From positions 44,652 to 108,651 of the forward strand of contig JAEUWP010000221.1 in assembly GCA_018524725.1 (NCBI GenBank): DNA of 64,000 bases, given 5' to 3'. Both the position numbers and the translations under genes were made by a program. Each line of letters begins with the position of its first letter. Within the stretch, counting starts at the first letter, position 1. The stretch comes from Podaxis mareebaensis (taxonomy: Eukaryota > Basidiomycota > Agaricomycetes > Agaricales > Agaricaceae). This document shows, in pieces, positions 47,330-61,119 of the stretch. The notes under the pieces were generated by a model. The model searched no databases and was not told the DNA's origin. It was given only the letters and a program-made list of their open reading frames with translations.

Positions 47330-50300
47330 AGAAGCGGATATAATCGGTTTATAGCTGTACTGATAATACGAGGGGCGTAAGCACCTAGCATCGTATCCTA
47401 GTTGAGTACCAGTGCCCTTAGTCGGTCACGCCGGTGTCAGTGTCCCCGTTAAACTCATTTTCAACGCTAGAGAACCTAAGTTTAAATAATTGTTCGGGAA
47501 TTATTGAATCTATGCTTATAGGCCTGGCATTGACATGGTGAATGCTCAAGATTTTTTGGATTCCCTGCAAAGACAGATTCGATCATTCATTTCTAGAAAT
47601 AAGGGCGATTGTTGTTATGGGGTCGGTTGGACATGTGCGTTTGAGACGGCCGAACCGCCAGGATCTCCGTCCGGTGCTTCTTCAGGCTCGTTTATATTGC
47701 TCGAGTCAGATTCCGTTGACGTCTGGGCTCTCATCTCGTACTGAGTACGCGATGTACCCGGTAGTGAAGGTGTTTCAACGACCGCCATGCAGGCACGACT
47801 ATAGTAGGCGCTGAGGGTCTTTGGCCATGCTAGGCTGGTACTATGTGGCATTGAAAGCTTCATCAGGCATTTAGGGGTGTATGAGGCCCGGCTGAAACAG
47901 GCGCCCTACCGGTGGGTGAAAGCCAGGCAGTGTTACCAGGATCTATAGAGTGACCGGCATTGGTAGGCTGTTTCTCATAGCTTTACAATCGAAGACCTAA
48001 ACTTGTATCATTACTTTCAAGAAAGAATCACATTTAGTGTACACATTTAAACCTCGACAATACGAGTTGCAAGTGACAACTTGAAGGTACTGAGAGTACC
48101 CAGTGACATTTTCGTTAGCCTGCATCAAGGCTCATTGTGAATGGAGGTCATCTCATGCCCAGGATTTTCATCGTCGCTGTGCTGGGGGTTGAATCGCAGG
48201 GTAGAGATGTAATTAGGGACCATGCTCCTTGTTAGTTTGCCATTTTCTCGACGAATATTGAGTATCAAACGAGACCCCTAAATGGAATCATATTGGGAAG
48301 CTCGATGATGGCAATGACACAGTTCCACTTACGCCAACTTGGTACGTGAGCAATAGACATCTATGTAATCAGCGAGTCGTCAGATGATCATGACACGAGG
48401 TGTATGAGGAGAAGAGTAAGACTTGCAAGCTCCAGCTTATGGTGCTAAATGCTGAGGACGTTGAAAGCGGGGTGATCCTTGAGACGCAACCGAAACAGGC
48501 GATCACTGGGAGATATGGTCGTCATCCTGATGATTGGTATAACATCCGAAGCGGACACCTTGGCATATACTCACCGAAAATCCTTGGCCAAGTCGTAACA
48601 TTTTGTCAAAGGACGTTCCGGGGATTGAAAAGGGACTATGACTCACGGAATGAATAGCAAGACACCATCGCGATAGAAAACATAGAGAATAGGAGTAACC
48701 TGTCGCATTTCTGCGATCGCCGACCAACGCGAAGTTTCTGAATTTCTTCTCCCTTTCCTGAGTACCTGGCAGAACTTTCGCAGCATCAATACCACTTCAA
48801 TGCCTGGGTTTGAGATTAGATTAGGACGAGTCAAGACACGTCGTGTTCCTGCCACCTGTGTACATACTTGCTGTCACAAGCCTCGTTATCCTGGGGATCA
48901 GATAAGGTAAGTTTCCGCATCACATTGGTTGAGGTGTGGGGCATACCAGAGCACGAGCTCACTTTTCCGATAGAACGACCCTTGCGGAATTTCTTGCCAG
49001 CATCCAGGGAACGGCAAAGGCGCAATTGTTGGATACTTGGAAATGACGGTAACGAAGCCAATGAATGCGACTATGGCGCTCTAAGCGGAAGAGTTGGTCC
49101 GTAGGCGGTATAGAGGCTCCGAAAGGTGCTGCGTACCAGAAGCTCGACTAAACACAAGCTAGTAGGGAATCATCATGACTCGAAGGATTGGATACTAACT
49201 GGTCATCGAGGCATAGAGTAGAAGTGTTACTGTTGTGGTAGGATGCTATTAGTATTGAAGCTCGACAATTATTCCTATTTAGAGGTCACCTTTGAGCTCA
49301 TGATGGTATAAGGCGCGCAACCTCAGTACAAGAATCGTTTTGATAATAGAAGTGTAGCCGATGTCAATTGCACTGGGAATTTGATATGGGTATGACAGCA
49401 CGATACCAGGCCCATGCACTTACATTCCTATTACCAGAGAGGTCAACAGACAACTACGTTGTTCAATAAGTTAACCCGAACCAACGCTACCATAAAGACT
49501 ATTTACCCCTGTGAAAGAGTTGGCGTAAGTCCAGGAGATCAATTCCACGACAGAGGCTTACAGTGTGGGTAGCTTCGGGAACAGTGTCCTCTGGGAGCCG
49601 GGTTTGAGCTTAGGGTCGCGAGGTTTAAAATTATACTAACGATATAGTAATCCTCTTCAAGTTGCGTCCATTCCGTCAGAGGTACAGGAATAACAGAAGG
49701 AGGCACTCACATGAAATAGAGAATACTCAGCAGCTTCATTACCAGGTAGATTCTTGTGACCACTGATCGGGGTCCAGGGTTCCTATTGGCACTTGGGTAT
49801 CACGACAAGTAGGATCCCATTGAAGGGAAGTTACCAGTATACTTTTTCGGAGACCTATAAATGTGCAAGTGAGTAAGTAGCAGATACCATGCCTTCGTTC
49901 ACTGACCTCGGCTGACAGTAGAAGAACCGAATCATAGACGAACAGGGTAGCACCTGCAACTGAGGAGGAGAGCGGAAAACATCAGTAGCCATTTCAGTGG
50001 ATGGCTACGTGTCAAACACACCAACTTGATAATTGTCGAGTTGTGATACCTTGAAAACGGCGGTGATGACTGCAGCCTCGGACATAGCTTATGAGGGGAT
50101 TGATCATGTATGCACTCAACATGACTACTTGTATATTTTATATGAGTGTGCATGGCAGTGGCGTGCATCAACGACCATCCCAACAAGTTGAGAAGTGAGC
50201 TGTGGAAGTGTTGGGAGAAGCATATTTTTATTTTCCACTTATTCAGACTAGCTTGTCGGCACTTATCATCTTCTGACTCATTTTCAGTGTTTCAGGGACA

Positions 50301-50640
50301 AAACCAGTGCTCTTAAGATACATTGATGTTTTTACTGGAGGACTCCGAGCTTTGATTCTCGCTCAAATAGTAAACCATCTATCTCCTTGCGATGCTCAAT
50401 GTTATTTATATTCCATGATGAAGCTAATCTTGGCATGTACTAAGCGGAGAACGGTACGGAACCTCTTAAGATCTCCCCAAAAGCCTTCCACCCCTCCGAC
50501 TTTGCTCATATTTCCCTATTTTTGGGTGTTGCTTCTTTGTGTGGGCTAATCGGGGAGGCAATCCTCATAGGCCAGGAGACCTGGGTGCCAGTAGCGAATT
50601 GCAGAGGCCAGGTCTGGATATGCAGTTCACCTAGAGGATG
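47330..50640. repeat. 3.3-kb tandem duplication, left unit (membrane protein locus)
   Basis: The unit aligns along its length with 50640-53935 at an offset of about 3.31-3.33 kb. Examples are the string ACAAAACCAGTGCTCTTAAG at about 50298 and 53613, and TGTAGCTGTACTGATA-like starts near 47350 and 50680. It carries one minus-strand membrane protein gene. Confidence 0.85.
47615..50085 (-). pseudogene. DUF6533-like membrane protein gene, probably decayed (copy 1)
   Basis: From ATG at 50083-50085 the minus strand gives small exons separated by short introns. They read MSEAAVITAVFK..DNYQ, then VVAGATLFVYDSVLLLSAE (intron joins at GTT G|TT), VSEKVYW, NPGPRSVVTRIYLVMKLL and HCSRSYPHW. The order and spacing resemble the DUF6533 N-terminal domain of mushroom multi-pass membrane proteins. 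A polar C-terminal tail (MRAQTSTESDSSNINEPEE) lies near 47700. Downstream of VNSLYGSVGS the frame reaches a stop and no clean splice restores it. It is called a likely pseudogene; a different splice pattern could rescue it. Confidence 0.5.
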
Positions 50641-53600
50641 CAAACTTGCCTCGGACAGAAGCTAATACACTCGGTTTGTAGCTGTACTGATATTATGAGG
50701 GGCCTAGGCACTTAGCGTCATATTTCCTAGTGGAGTACTGGTGCCCTCAGTCGATCACGTAGGTGTCAGTATCATCGTTCACCTCATTTTCAACGCCAGA
50801 GAACCTGAGACCAGAGAGTTCCTCGGGAATTATCGAACTTATGCCTATGAGCATGGCATCGACGTGGTGAATGCTCAGATCTTTTGGGTGCCTCGTAAAG
50901 GCCGTTCACTGGTTAGGGTGATTGATGTTACAGGCGAGTTTAGACATGCGCGTTTGGGACAGCCGAACAGCCAGGATCTCCATCCTGTGCTTCTTTGGTT
51001 TCACCTGTATGGTTCCAGCTAACTTCCATTGATGTCTGAGCTTTTATCTCATACCGGGCACGCGAGTGTTTGGTTGTGAAATTATCTCGAGAGTGACCAT
51101 GCAGGCACGACGATGGCAGGCATCGAGAGCCTTTGGCCATGCTAGATCAGTACTATGCGACACTGAAAGCTTCGTCGGGCACAAATGATGTAAATAGCTG
51201 AGGCTCAGTTGTAGCGACTCAGGATCCCTACTAGTGGGTGAGAGCCAGAGGGTGTTATCAGAGATTATAGAGCAACCAGCATTGGGGGACTGTCTCTCAT
51301 AGCTTTGCAATTGAAGTCAAAACCTGGATCACTATGTTCAAGAAAGAACCATGTTTCTAGTGTACATTTTGGGGAAAAAATTTGACGATATGGGTTGCAA
51401 GAGATATGGAGAGTAAGCAGTCATGTATTATGGCACGCATCAGGTCGCGCTATTCATGGAGGTCATCTCATACCCAGGCTTTCCATCTTGGCTTTGCTGA
51501 GAGCCGAATTGCAGACTCGAGATGTAAGCAGGAATCATGCTCCCTGTTAGCTTACAGTTTTCTTGACGAATATTGAGTATCAAACGAGACCCCTGAATAG
51601 GATTATGTTGTGAGGCTCAGTGATGATAACGACACAATTCCACTTACGCAAACTTGGTATGTGAGTAACAACCATCTGTATGATTGTGAGTCGTCAGATG
51701 ACACATGATGTACGAGGAGAGGGACAAGACTTGCAAGCTCCAGTCTATGCTGCCAATCATTGATGACAGTGGCAGGATCTTTGAAACGCATCCGAAACAG
51801 ATAACCACTGAGAATATGGTCGCCATTATGGTGGTTGGTACGATATCTGAAATAGAGACCTCATAGTGGATACTCACCGAAAATCCTTGGTGAAATCAAG
51901 AAATTGTCAAAGGGCGTTCCGGGGGATTGAGAAGGGACTATAACTCATGGAATGAATAGCAAGGCACCATCACGGTAGAAAACATAGAGAATAGGAGTAA
52001 CCTGTCGCATTTCTGCGACCACCAACCAAGGCGAAGCTTCTGAGTTTCTTCCCTCTTTCCTGAGTACCTGGCAGAACTTTTGCAGCATTAATACCACCTC
52101 AATGCCTGGGTTTGAGATTGAATCAGGACGAGTCAAGACACATTGCATCCCAGTGTACATACTTGTTGTCACAAGCCTAGTTATCCTGGAGATGAGACAA
52201 GGTAAGTCTCTGCATCACATAGGTTGAAGTGTGGGGTATACCAGAGTGCGAGCCCACTTTTCTGATAGAAAGCTTGCAATGGTCCTCGTGGAATTTCTTG
52301 CCAGCATCCAGGGAATGGGAAAGGTATAACTGCTGGATATTTGGAATTGACAGCAACAAAGCCAATGAATGCGATTATGGTGCTCTAAATGGAAGAACCT
52401 GTTTGTAGGCAGTATAGGGTCTCTGAAAGGTGCTGTGTACCAGAAGCTCGACTAAACACAAGTTAATAGGGAATCATCCTGACTCAAAGGACTGGACACT
52501 AACTGGTCATCAAGGCATAGAGTAGAAGTGTTACTGTTATGGCAAGATGCTGTTAGTACTGAAGCTCGACAATTACTCCTATTTGGGGGTCACCTTTGTG
52601 CTCATGGCGGTATAAGGCACGCAACCTCAGTACAAGAATCGTTTTGATAATAGAAGTGTAACTGATGTCAATTGCACTGTGAATTTGATATTGGTGTGAC
52701 AGTACGATACTAGGCTCACGCACTCACATTCCCATTGCCCAAAAGGTCAACAGACAGCTATGTTGTTCAGTAAGTTAAACTGAACCAATGTTATCATAAA
52801 GACTATTTACCCCTGTGAAAAAAGTTTGCATAAATCCAGAAGATCACTTCCACAACAGGGGCTTACAGCATAAGTAACTTCGGGAAAAATGCGCTCTGGG
52901 AGCTGGGTTGAGCATAGATTTGTGAGATTTAAGGTGATACTAACGATATAGTAATCCTCTTTAAAGTGTGTCTATTCAGTCAGAGGTACAGGAATGACGG
53001 AAGGAGGCACTCACATAAAATAGAGAATACCCATTAGCTTCATTACTGGGTAGGTTGTTGTGGCCACTGATCGTGGTCCAGGGTTCCTATTAGCACTTGA
53101 GTATCATAACACATAGTATCTCATTGAAGGGGAGTTACCAGTATACCTTCTCGGAGACCTATAATCACGCAAGTGAATAAGCTGCAAATATCATGACCTC
53201 TGTGCAGCACCAACCTCTGTTGACAGTAGAAGAATGGAATCATAGATGAACAAGGCAGCACCTGCAACTGAGGAGGAGAATGGAAAACATCAGTAGCCAT
53301 TTCAATGGATGGCTATGTGGTAAACACACCAGCTCAATAATTGGCAAGCTGTGATGCCTTGAAAGCAGTGGTGACAGCTGCACCTTTGGACATAGCTTAT
53401 GAGGGGATCAACTGTGTATGCATTCGACACTACTACTTGTATATTTCCTGTTAGTGCACGGCAGTGGCATCCATCAACTACCATCCAAACGGGTTTAAGC
53501 TGGAGGTCGAGCTATGGAAGTGTTGGGAGAAGCATATTTTTATTTTCCACTTTTTTCAGACTAGCATGTCGGCGCTCATCATCTTCTAACTCATTTTCCA

Positions 53601-53935
53601 TGTTTCAGGGACAAAACCAGTGCTCTTAAGATACATTGATCTGTTTACTGGAGGACGCCGAGCTTTGATTCTCGCTCAAATAATAAACCATCTGTCTCTT
53701 TGTGATGCTCAAGGTTATTTATGTTCCGTGACGAAGCTAATCCTGGTAGGTACTAAACTGAGAATAGTATAGAACCTCTTAAGATATCCCCAAAACGCCT
53801 TCTGCCCCTCCAACTTTGCTCATATTTGCCTATCTCTGGGTGTTGCTGCTATGTGCGGGCTAATGGGAGTGGCAACCCTCATAGACCAAGAGACCTCGGT
53901 GTCGGTACTGAATTGCAGAGGCCGGGTCTGACTTT
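50640..53935. repeat. 3.3-kb tandem duplication, right unit
   Basis: This second copy of the membrane protein locus begins near the CTCGGTTTGTAGCTGTACTG sequence and ends near 53935. Beyond that point the similarity to the left unit stops, and a different membrane protein locus begins. Confidence 0.85.
50940..53393 (-). pseudogene. DUF6533-like membrane protein pseudogene (copy 2)
   Basis: The equivalent ATG is at 53391-53393 (MSKGAAVTTAFKASQLANY). The next codon of the first exon is TGA where copy 1 has CAA, so translation would stop after about 19 residues. The following exons are still readable (GAALFIYDSILLLSTE) but carry further changes. The C-terminal tail near 51000-51140 is retained (EIKAQTSMEVSWNHTGE). 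It is clearly inactivated. Confidence 0.65.
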
Positions 53936-54009
53936 GTAAACACTGTCCCTCGCCTCGATTAGGGCGATGCGCTCGAGTTACGATCATGCAGAAAATAATG
54001 CCCTTCACA

Positions 54010-55328
54010 GCGAGTTAGTCTGGAATTTGGCAGGAATGAGGAACAGAAACTGAGACTAATGATAACAGGATTATTCTAACAGATAGCATCTCTTGTGAGT
54101 AGGTGCAGCTGAAGGAAATTAGGAAATGGATAACTTACTACTGCGACGCAAGTAAACTGAATGTTCGAGTTTCCAACTTGGGCTCCCAAGGAAATAATTA
54201 CACATATGCTATATTGGGTTAGTCAGTATTAGGGTCCGTGTTCAGCTTGTCACAGACCCACCTGTACCAAACGGCAGCCTCGATTATTATCTTCCTAACT
54301 CTCTGAGAATTACATAAGAACTACATCATTATAGCAAAGATAGGTTTGCTTACACCTAAGTCATAGAAGGTGGTGGTTAAAGATCTTAATTTGCGATCAG
54401 AAATGAAGATACGGATAGAGATAAGTCCTAAAATCGGGCAATAATGATTCATTACCTGCTTTATCATGCCACATAGGCATGCTTACCCGTAGAATAGATG
54501 TTACATCTACAACATTAGATTAGTAAAATGGACACTTCAAGGTGTGTGATTATTTACAGGAATGTCAGAATGAATGATGCGGTAGTCCAAGGTCCAGCAG
54601 CCTCGAACATGGGCTGCGCTGCTTGTGAGAAGAAGTATGTGATCACTGCACCAGTGCCTGGAGCTGGTGAGTCTCGAATCAGATTGGAACTGTGGCTGGT
54701 TCTCACCGACAAGAGCCAGGGAAAGAATGATCGGAGGGATTACAATCCACTTGTTCCTTTCCCAGACGATGTATAGCCCGTATGCCTGCACGTTGTCAGC
54801 ACGGGCCCAAATCAAAATATGGAACTTACCATAAATGAATCCCCAACGACGGTGGTAGTCACGTAGAAGGCAGAGTTGGCAACCTGTTTCCAATCAGCTA
54901 AATCTAAGTATGTTTCTTCTGCGAGAGTAAACGTGTCGGGTTCGTGGCAGAATCAAAGGTCATGTGGGTGAATGAATGCGTCAAATGCAGTGACTATGTC
55001 CAAAATCCAATGCTATAAGCCAATAGGTGAGTTGAGAAGTGGGTGAACACCGGAGAAGGGCATACGGATGATATCGTAAGGGAAAGAACTGCTGCTACGA
55101 CTGATATTGGCCTAAGGAAGTGTTCTTTGCGTTCTCTTGCTCGCTCAATCAGTGCTTCTATCGTGCCAGCAAGTAAGCAATAATATATGCCTGTGCAACA
55201 TGCAAGGTCAGATAAATTGTCCCATCAGGAATACCGAAAAAAGACAACTCACCAATGAATAAGGTTTCAAGAATGACCGCAGCCAACATGCATCCATCGA
55301 TGCGCAAATGGCCAACAGCAGAGGGCAT
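54010..55328 (-). pseudogene. Multi-pass membrane protein gene with an in-frame stop
   Basis: This is unrelated to the preceding repeat but similar to a common uncharacterised Agaricomycete membrane family. Exons from ATG 55326-55328 read MPSAVGHLRIDGCMLAAV, IYYCLLAGTIEALIERA, HWILDIVTAFDAFIHPHD, ADWKQVANSAFYVTTTVV, GDSFM|AYGLYIVWERNKW, and AVITYFFSQAAQPMFEAA|GPWTTASFILTF. Several hydrophobic segments are evident. A TGA at 54954-54956 interrupts the exon between HPHD and EPDTF, with no splice site to skip it. After the FILTF exon the pattern becomes hard to follow. It is called a pseudogene; a sequencing error at one base would restore much of it. Function of the family is unknown. Confidence 0.5.
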
Positions 55329-56101
55329 GCTAAAGATCTAAACCACAGGAGCTCAAAGCGATGATGTAGGAAAACACCAACAGGAAGGAAGTGGAAGGTC
55401 CTTGCCTCTTATCTTCTTCAGAGGGAATATGGTCAATGTAAGGATACTCAGTGGAGATGCTTGATGATTGGGCTGATGAACAACCATCGAGGATGCCGAA
55501 GAGTTCGTGATGAACAAATGATCATCTCGGAAGATTTCAACTGAAGGGAGCCAACGGAAGTTCTATATTGCGCAGTGTGCATTGCATGGCTTCTCTTTTG
55601 GCTATGTGAGAACATGCGTACCACAAGAAGGAGCATACTAAGTGATGGTGGAACTTTTGACCCAAAAAGATACTTTGATCAAGAGCACAATGGAAGGAAG
55701 CCGAGATAGCAGATACATAAAGTGGTGGGTTTTGTTGGTGTGCTATAAGAGGTCTTGATTGATAGTGTCATGGCTGTGGAGAATTTACGCGCAAGACACG
55801 GAAAAAGTGAGAATCATCCTGCGCCATCAAAAAAGAAACAACGGTGTCTCTGAGGTACTGCATTGGAAACAGGTTGCAATACAATCTTCATTGCCTCTAG
55901 CTTAGCCCAATGTTTCTGTCATAGTATCTATTTGGTCTCACAGAAGGTGAACCGTGAACACCGTCGACCAATTTTGGCTTGTACTGTTGTCTCCGTGGAC
56001 ACGCCAACGTCATTCAATTCTCAGACACTGGTTATTATTACACATCCTCTCCAATTTACACACATAAGGACCATGTCCCGACGCACTTGCCCAACTATTT
56101 C
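55329..56101. other. Intergenic region before the oxidoreductase gene
   Basis: This contains the promoters of two divergently oriented loci. No further coding exon was supported. The ATG at 56073 is out of frame with the oxidoreductase and was not used. Confidence 0.4.
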
Positions 56102-57739
<1,638 letters not shown>

Positions 57740-58533
57740 TTGTTAACAATGGTAAGTTTTTCTGCCACGTTTCAAGAAGCCGTTGCTGATTGGCCAGGTA
57801 ATTAAAGCACCAAGTCGTATAGGCTCGTAGTAGAGGTCCTGAATGTGATAATTTTCGCGCACAACGTTGCAATGTTGGTTGTCCTGGTTCACGACTCGAA
57901 GCTCCACCTGAACCACAGCAGCTGGTCCCAGTGCATTGGTCAGAACTACTTTACACGAAAAACAGACTTCCATTTGCCCGCAGTTGATTCGCGTCGTGCT
58001 TGATCCAACAGGGTAGGAAATGATGGGGCGTTAAAAGAACGCAGGAGGGCGGTATTATTGGCCGTATTTCCCCAAGATGCTTAGATCATCCCAACCCTCA
58101 AGCTCAAGTCATGCACCGCTCACTTCTGAAGCAAATGGAGGCCGAGTTTCGTTAGCAATTCATTCTAGTCCGTGTCAGTGCTTCGTTCTCTGAAAAGAAC
58201 TCTGATTCTTTCATACGATCTTATATTAGAATACGGCAGACGGTCAAATTTGCCCTTTCCCGTCAGAACTTCACGGCAATTAGAACTCGGCTGGTCACTG
58301 CCTGCACCTGCTGTGCGCTCATATGCCTTGTACGTGGGATACAACGAGTGGTGGTGGAGTGATTGATGTTCCTTGACAGAACGTATAAATGACAGGTATA
58401 CCAACCAAGGTCCTCCTCGTCCCGAGGACATTTCCTACCTTCTCCCTTTTCACCACTTGCCCCCCCTCTTCTGCTCTCGCAAGAGTTCACTTTCCTTTTA
58501 CACTTATAACGAGGCATCTTCCTCCTTTCCGAA
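57740..58533. other. Intergenic region
   Basis: Nothing coding was recognised over about 790 bp. A pyrimidine-rich stretch precedes the next start codon (58430-58530), as is usual upstream of fungal transcription starts. Confidence 0.45.
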
Positions 58534-59112
58534 ATGTTCACGAAACTCTCTGTCGCGGCCGTTACTCTCCTTGCTGCTTTCACAGGCATCACTCACGCTG
58601 CACCAGCGGATGTGTACACGCCACGGTTGTTGACACCTACAGCTGGCGCAGTATGGAAAATTGGAAGTGACCAACTCGTGACGTGGTGCGTTCGCCCTTC
58701 CGGGAAAGCGCGGAAGCCATCGCCCGCTAACTAGAGTTTGTTCGTTGGGTAATGCAGGGACACGTCGCGCCCACCGAAACAGATTACGAATCGGACTGGA
58801 ACAATCGTCCTTGCCAAAGGTGGTCGTTTGGACTATCGTATGTGCTGTTTTGTTGTTGAGATACGGTCTTTTGCTAATTCACCACCATTTAGAACACCCT
58901 CTGGCAACAGGGTTTGATATTCTTGATGGACAACGCCAAGTTGTAGTGCCGAAGGTGCAAGTTGGAGACGACTATCAGATTGTTTGTGAGTATGCAAGCT
59001 TGTACTTGGTGTATTGCCAGCGCTAATGCTCCAGCGCCCTTCCTCTTCCCCCGTAATCATAGTGTTCGGTGATTCTGGGAATTCCGGTCCAACATTCAGC
59101 ATTAGGTATTGA
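58534..59112 (+). CDS. Small secreted Kre9/Knh1-like protein
   Basis: Four exons (58534-58685, 58758-58837, 58893-58985, 59063-59112) give 124 residues. A signal peptide is clear: MFTKLSVAAVTLLAAFTG followed by ITHA|APADVY. The mature part has the Kre9/Knh1 domain pattern: LLTPTAGAVWKIGSDQLVTW, DTSRPPKQITNRTG, GFDILDGQ, VPKVQVGDDYQIV and LFGDSGNSGPTFSI. Such proteins relate to cell-wall beta-1,6-glucan assembly in yeast; in mushrooms they form a large family of small extracellular proteins. The Ser/Thr-rich tail and GPI signal found in longer relatives are absent, so this is a free secreted form. Confidence 0.85.
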
Positions 59113-59564
59113 AGGGGCAGACATTGGCCTACGTAGCCAATAGCCCGTGGTTAATGAACATTTGGGCGCACTGGTGGCATATTGGACTTTTGATGGACTT
59201 TAATGAACTCTGGCGGACTTCAAATCGACTTGTATGAGTACTGCATGGACACCTGCATGGACGCTGCATGGACTTTTGGGATAATTAGTTTACTGCAATG
59301 AGCACCTTTGGATAGTCTGGACGTTGCATAATCGTTATCTGTACGATTGAGAGCAATGATAATCCGGATGGTTACTGAATGACCTCACAGCACCTACTCA
59401 GTCGTATGCCTACCTATGCGTGGCCAAGTCCGAGTTCGGTTGGCAGGGAAGGTTACTCAAACGTTCACCGATCGCCGTGCACCGCAGGGAGCCAGCAAAG
59501 TCGATACATTGAAAATGTTTTATTGAGAGTACTGATACAGGTTCTGACTTTCTTTGTTTCGAGT

Positions 59565-60591
59565 TTAGAAAGTAGATTGTCGAGATTTATCCGTCAACGG
59601 AACGTACTTGCGACAATGAATTAATTGCTCAACGGCCAGTTCTTTCGCTTGGACACTTACTGAGACTCCCATGATTCTCTTGGAGGTCACCTTCCCCTGC
59701 TCATCCTTATCAACTTGCTCAATGTACTGCATAAACGTTCCAACCGGAATGAACATCCGACCCGGGGACGCGAGTTGATCGACGAGCTCTGAAGGCAGTG
59801 TAGGCGCAGCTGCACCAACGTGGATTGCGTCATAAGGGCCTAATCCAACCCAGTCAACACGAACGTGAGTCGCCAAGGATGTCCAAGAAATCTTGAGTAC
59901 CAACCGCCACTCGGATACCCCTTCCTTCCATCGCCCGCTATCATTTCGATTTCTTTCTTCTCAAGAGCCTCGCCAAGCCCGTCCTTCCTCAAATTGGTAA
60001 TGGACAAGTCAACGAGCTCCGGAATGTGGTCGATTCCCACGACTTTTCCAGTAGGGCCAACAAGGTGGTGCAAGACAGCGGTCAGGTAGCCGGATCCACT
60101 CCCTATATCGAGGACTTTAGCTCCTGGTTTGAGAAAAGGAAGGAGGTGTTCTGTGGCGTAGGCATGCTGTCGGAGTGGGTCAGTTGGAAGTATTCGAAGA
60201 ATACGTTCCTAGCGGCGTGTGGGGAAGCTGATTGCTAACCATGTGTGGTGCACTGATGGTAGCGCCATGTCCGATAACTCTGTCAGTGACACGAGTGAGC
60301 CAAGTTCCTTGGGACGGATCGGGTAGGACGCAACTGAGGAGCATCCTCGTATGCATCGGCCTTGTTCAGTACGTAGTTGGCCCGATCAACGCTTGCCATT
60401 GCCTGAAGGCCCGGCAATGTCGAAACGAGAAGATCGGGAAGCAAGTGTCTGGTGCATTAGCAACGTGAATCCTGAAGCATAGCTACGAAAGCGGTGCTGA
60501 CCTTAGCAACTCGCTCTGCATGGAAAATGCCGTTCTTTGCCATGTTGTTGATGAGTTCGGAATTTGTCTTTCCTGTGCAACGCCAGGCCAT
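59565..60591 (-). CDS. Protein-L-isoaspartate O-methyltransferase
   Basis: The enzyme uses S-adenosylmethionine to repair isoaspartyl damage in proteins. On the minus strand the start is [20 protein letters not shown], then a second segment [19 protein letters not shown]. The SAM-binding core follows: [32 protein letters not shown] and [36 protein letters not shown] is the family's conserved catalytic-core strand, and GRMFIPVG and [10 protein letters not shown] complete it. The gene has about six short exons, giving roughly 230 residues, normal for PCMT. The stop is at 59565. Exon edges between 59.7 and 60.4 kb are approximate. It is divergent from the transporter gene. Confidence 0.9.
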
Positions 60592-61119
60592 GGGATTATA
60601 CGTTGAATGGTGTGGAGAGGATCCGCTTGTTTTGACTCAAAGGATGATAGAGCAGTTACAGATGTATGATGTCGTTGAAGGAGCCCTGGGGTGTGCTTGG
60701 AGCTGATGGGATCAGTTGGTATACACACGATCCACAAATATTAAATTTGAAACGACGCTGGCCGTCGCAAGGTTCCACTGGCCAAGATGTCCTCGAGTTT
60801 TTGAGAGCTGTGAAGGAGTCTTGTTGAATGCTCTTCGATTACGAAGAGAATACGGGTCAGTCGAGGCAGTGTGTCGTGAGGCAGAGCATCTTAGAGCACG
60901 CCAGTGTCATCGGGCGCCAAGAGTGTCACAGGGGGCGTGACACCTGTTGCCGAGAGAATTGATTTCCAACGGGACGAGTGGCGGTGTAGGCCGAGGCGGA
61001 ATTGGCTTTTTATGACCCGCAGCGATGACCCACACCCCTTTGCCTGGTGCCTTATCTTTACGCCACCTTCACTTCACTTCTCTCATTCCATCCCCCCACC
61101 TTGTCCTTGAAACCGCTTC
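60592..61119. other. Divergent promoter region (PCMT / AEC transporter)
   Basis: About 530 bp are shared by two divergent genes. A pyrimidine-rich stretch (61060-61110) lies directly before the transporter start. No coding sequence is supported. Confidence 0.45.
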
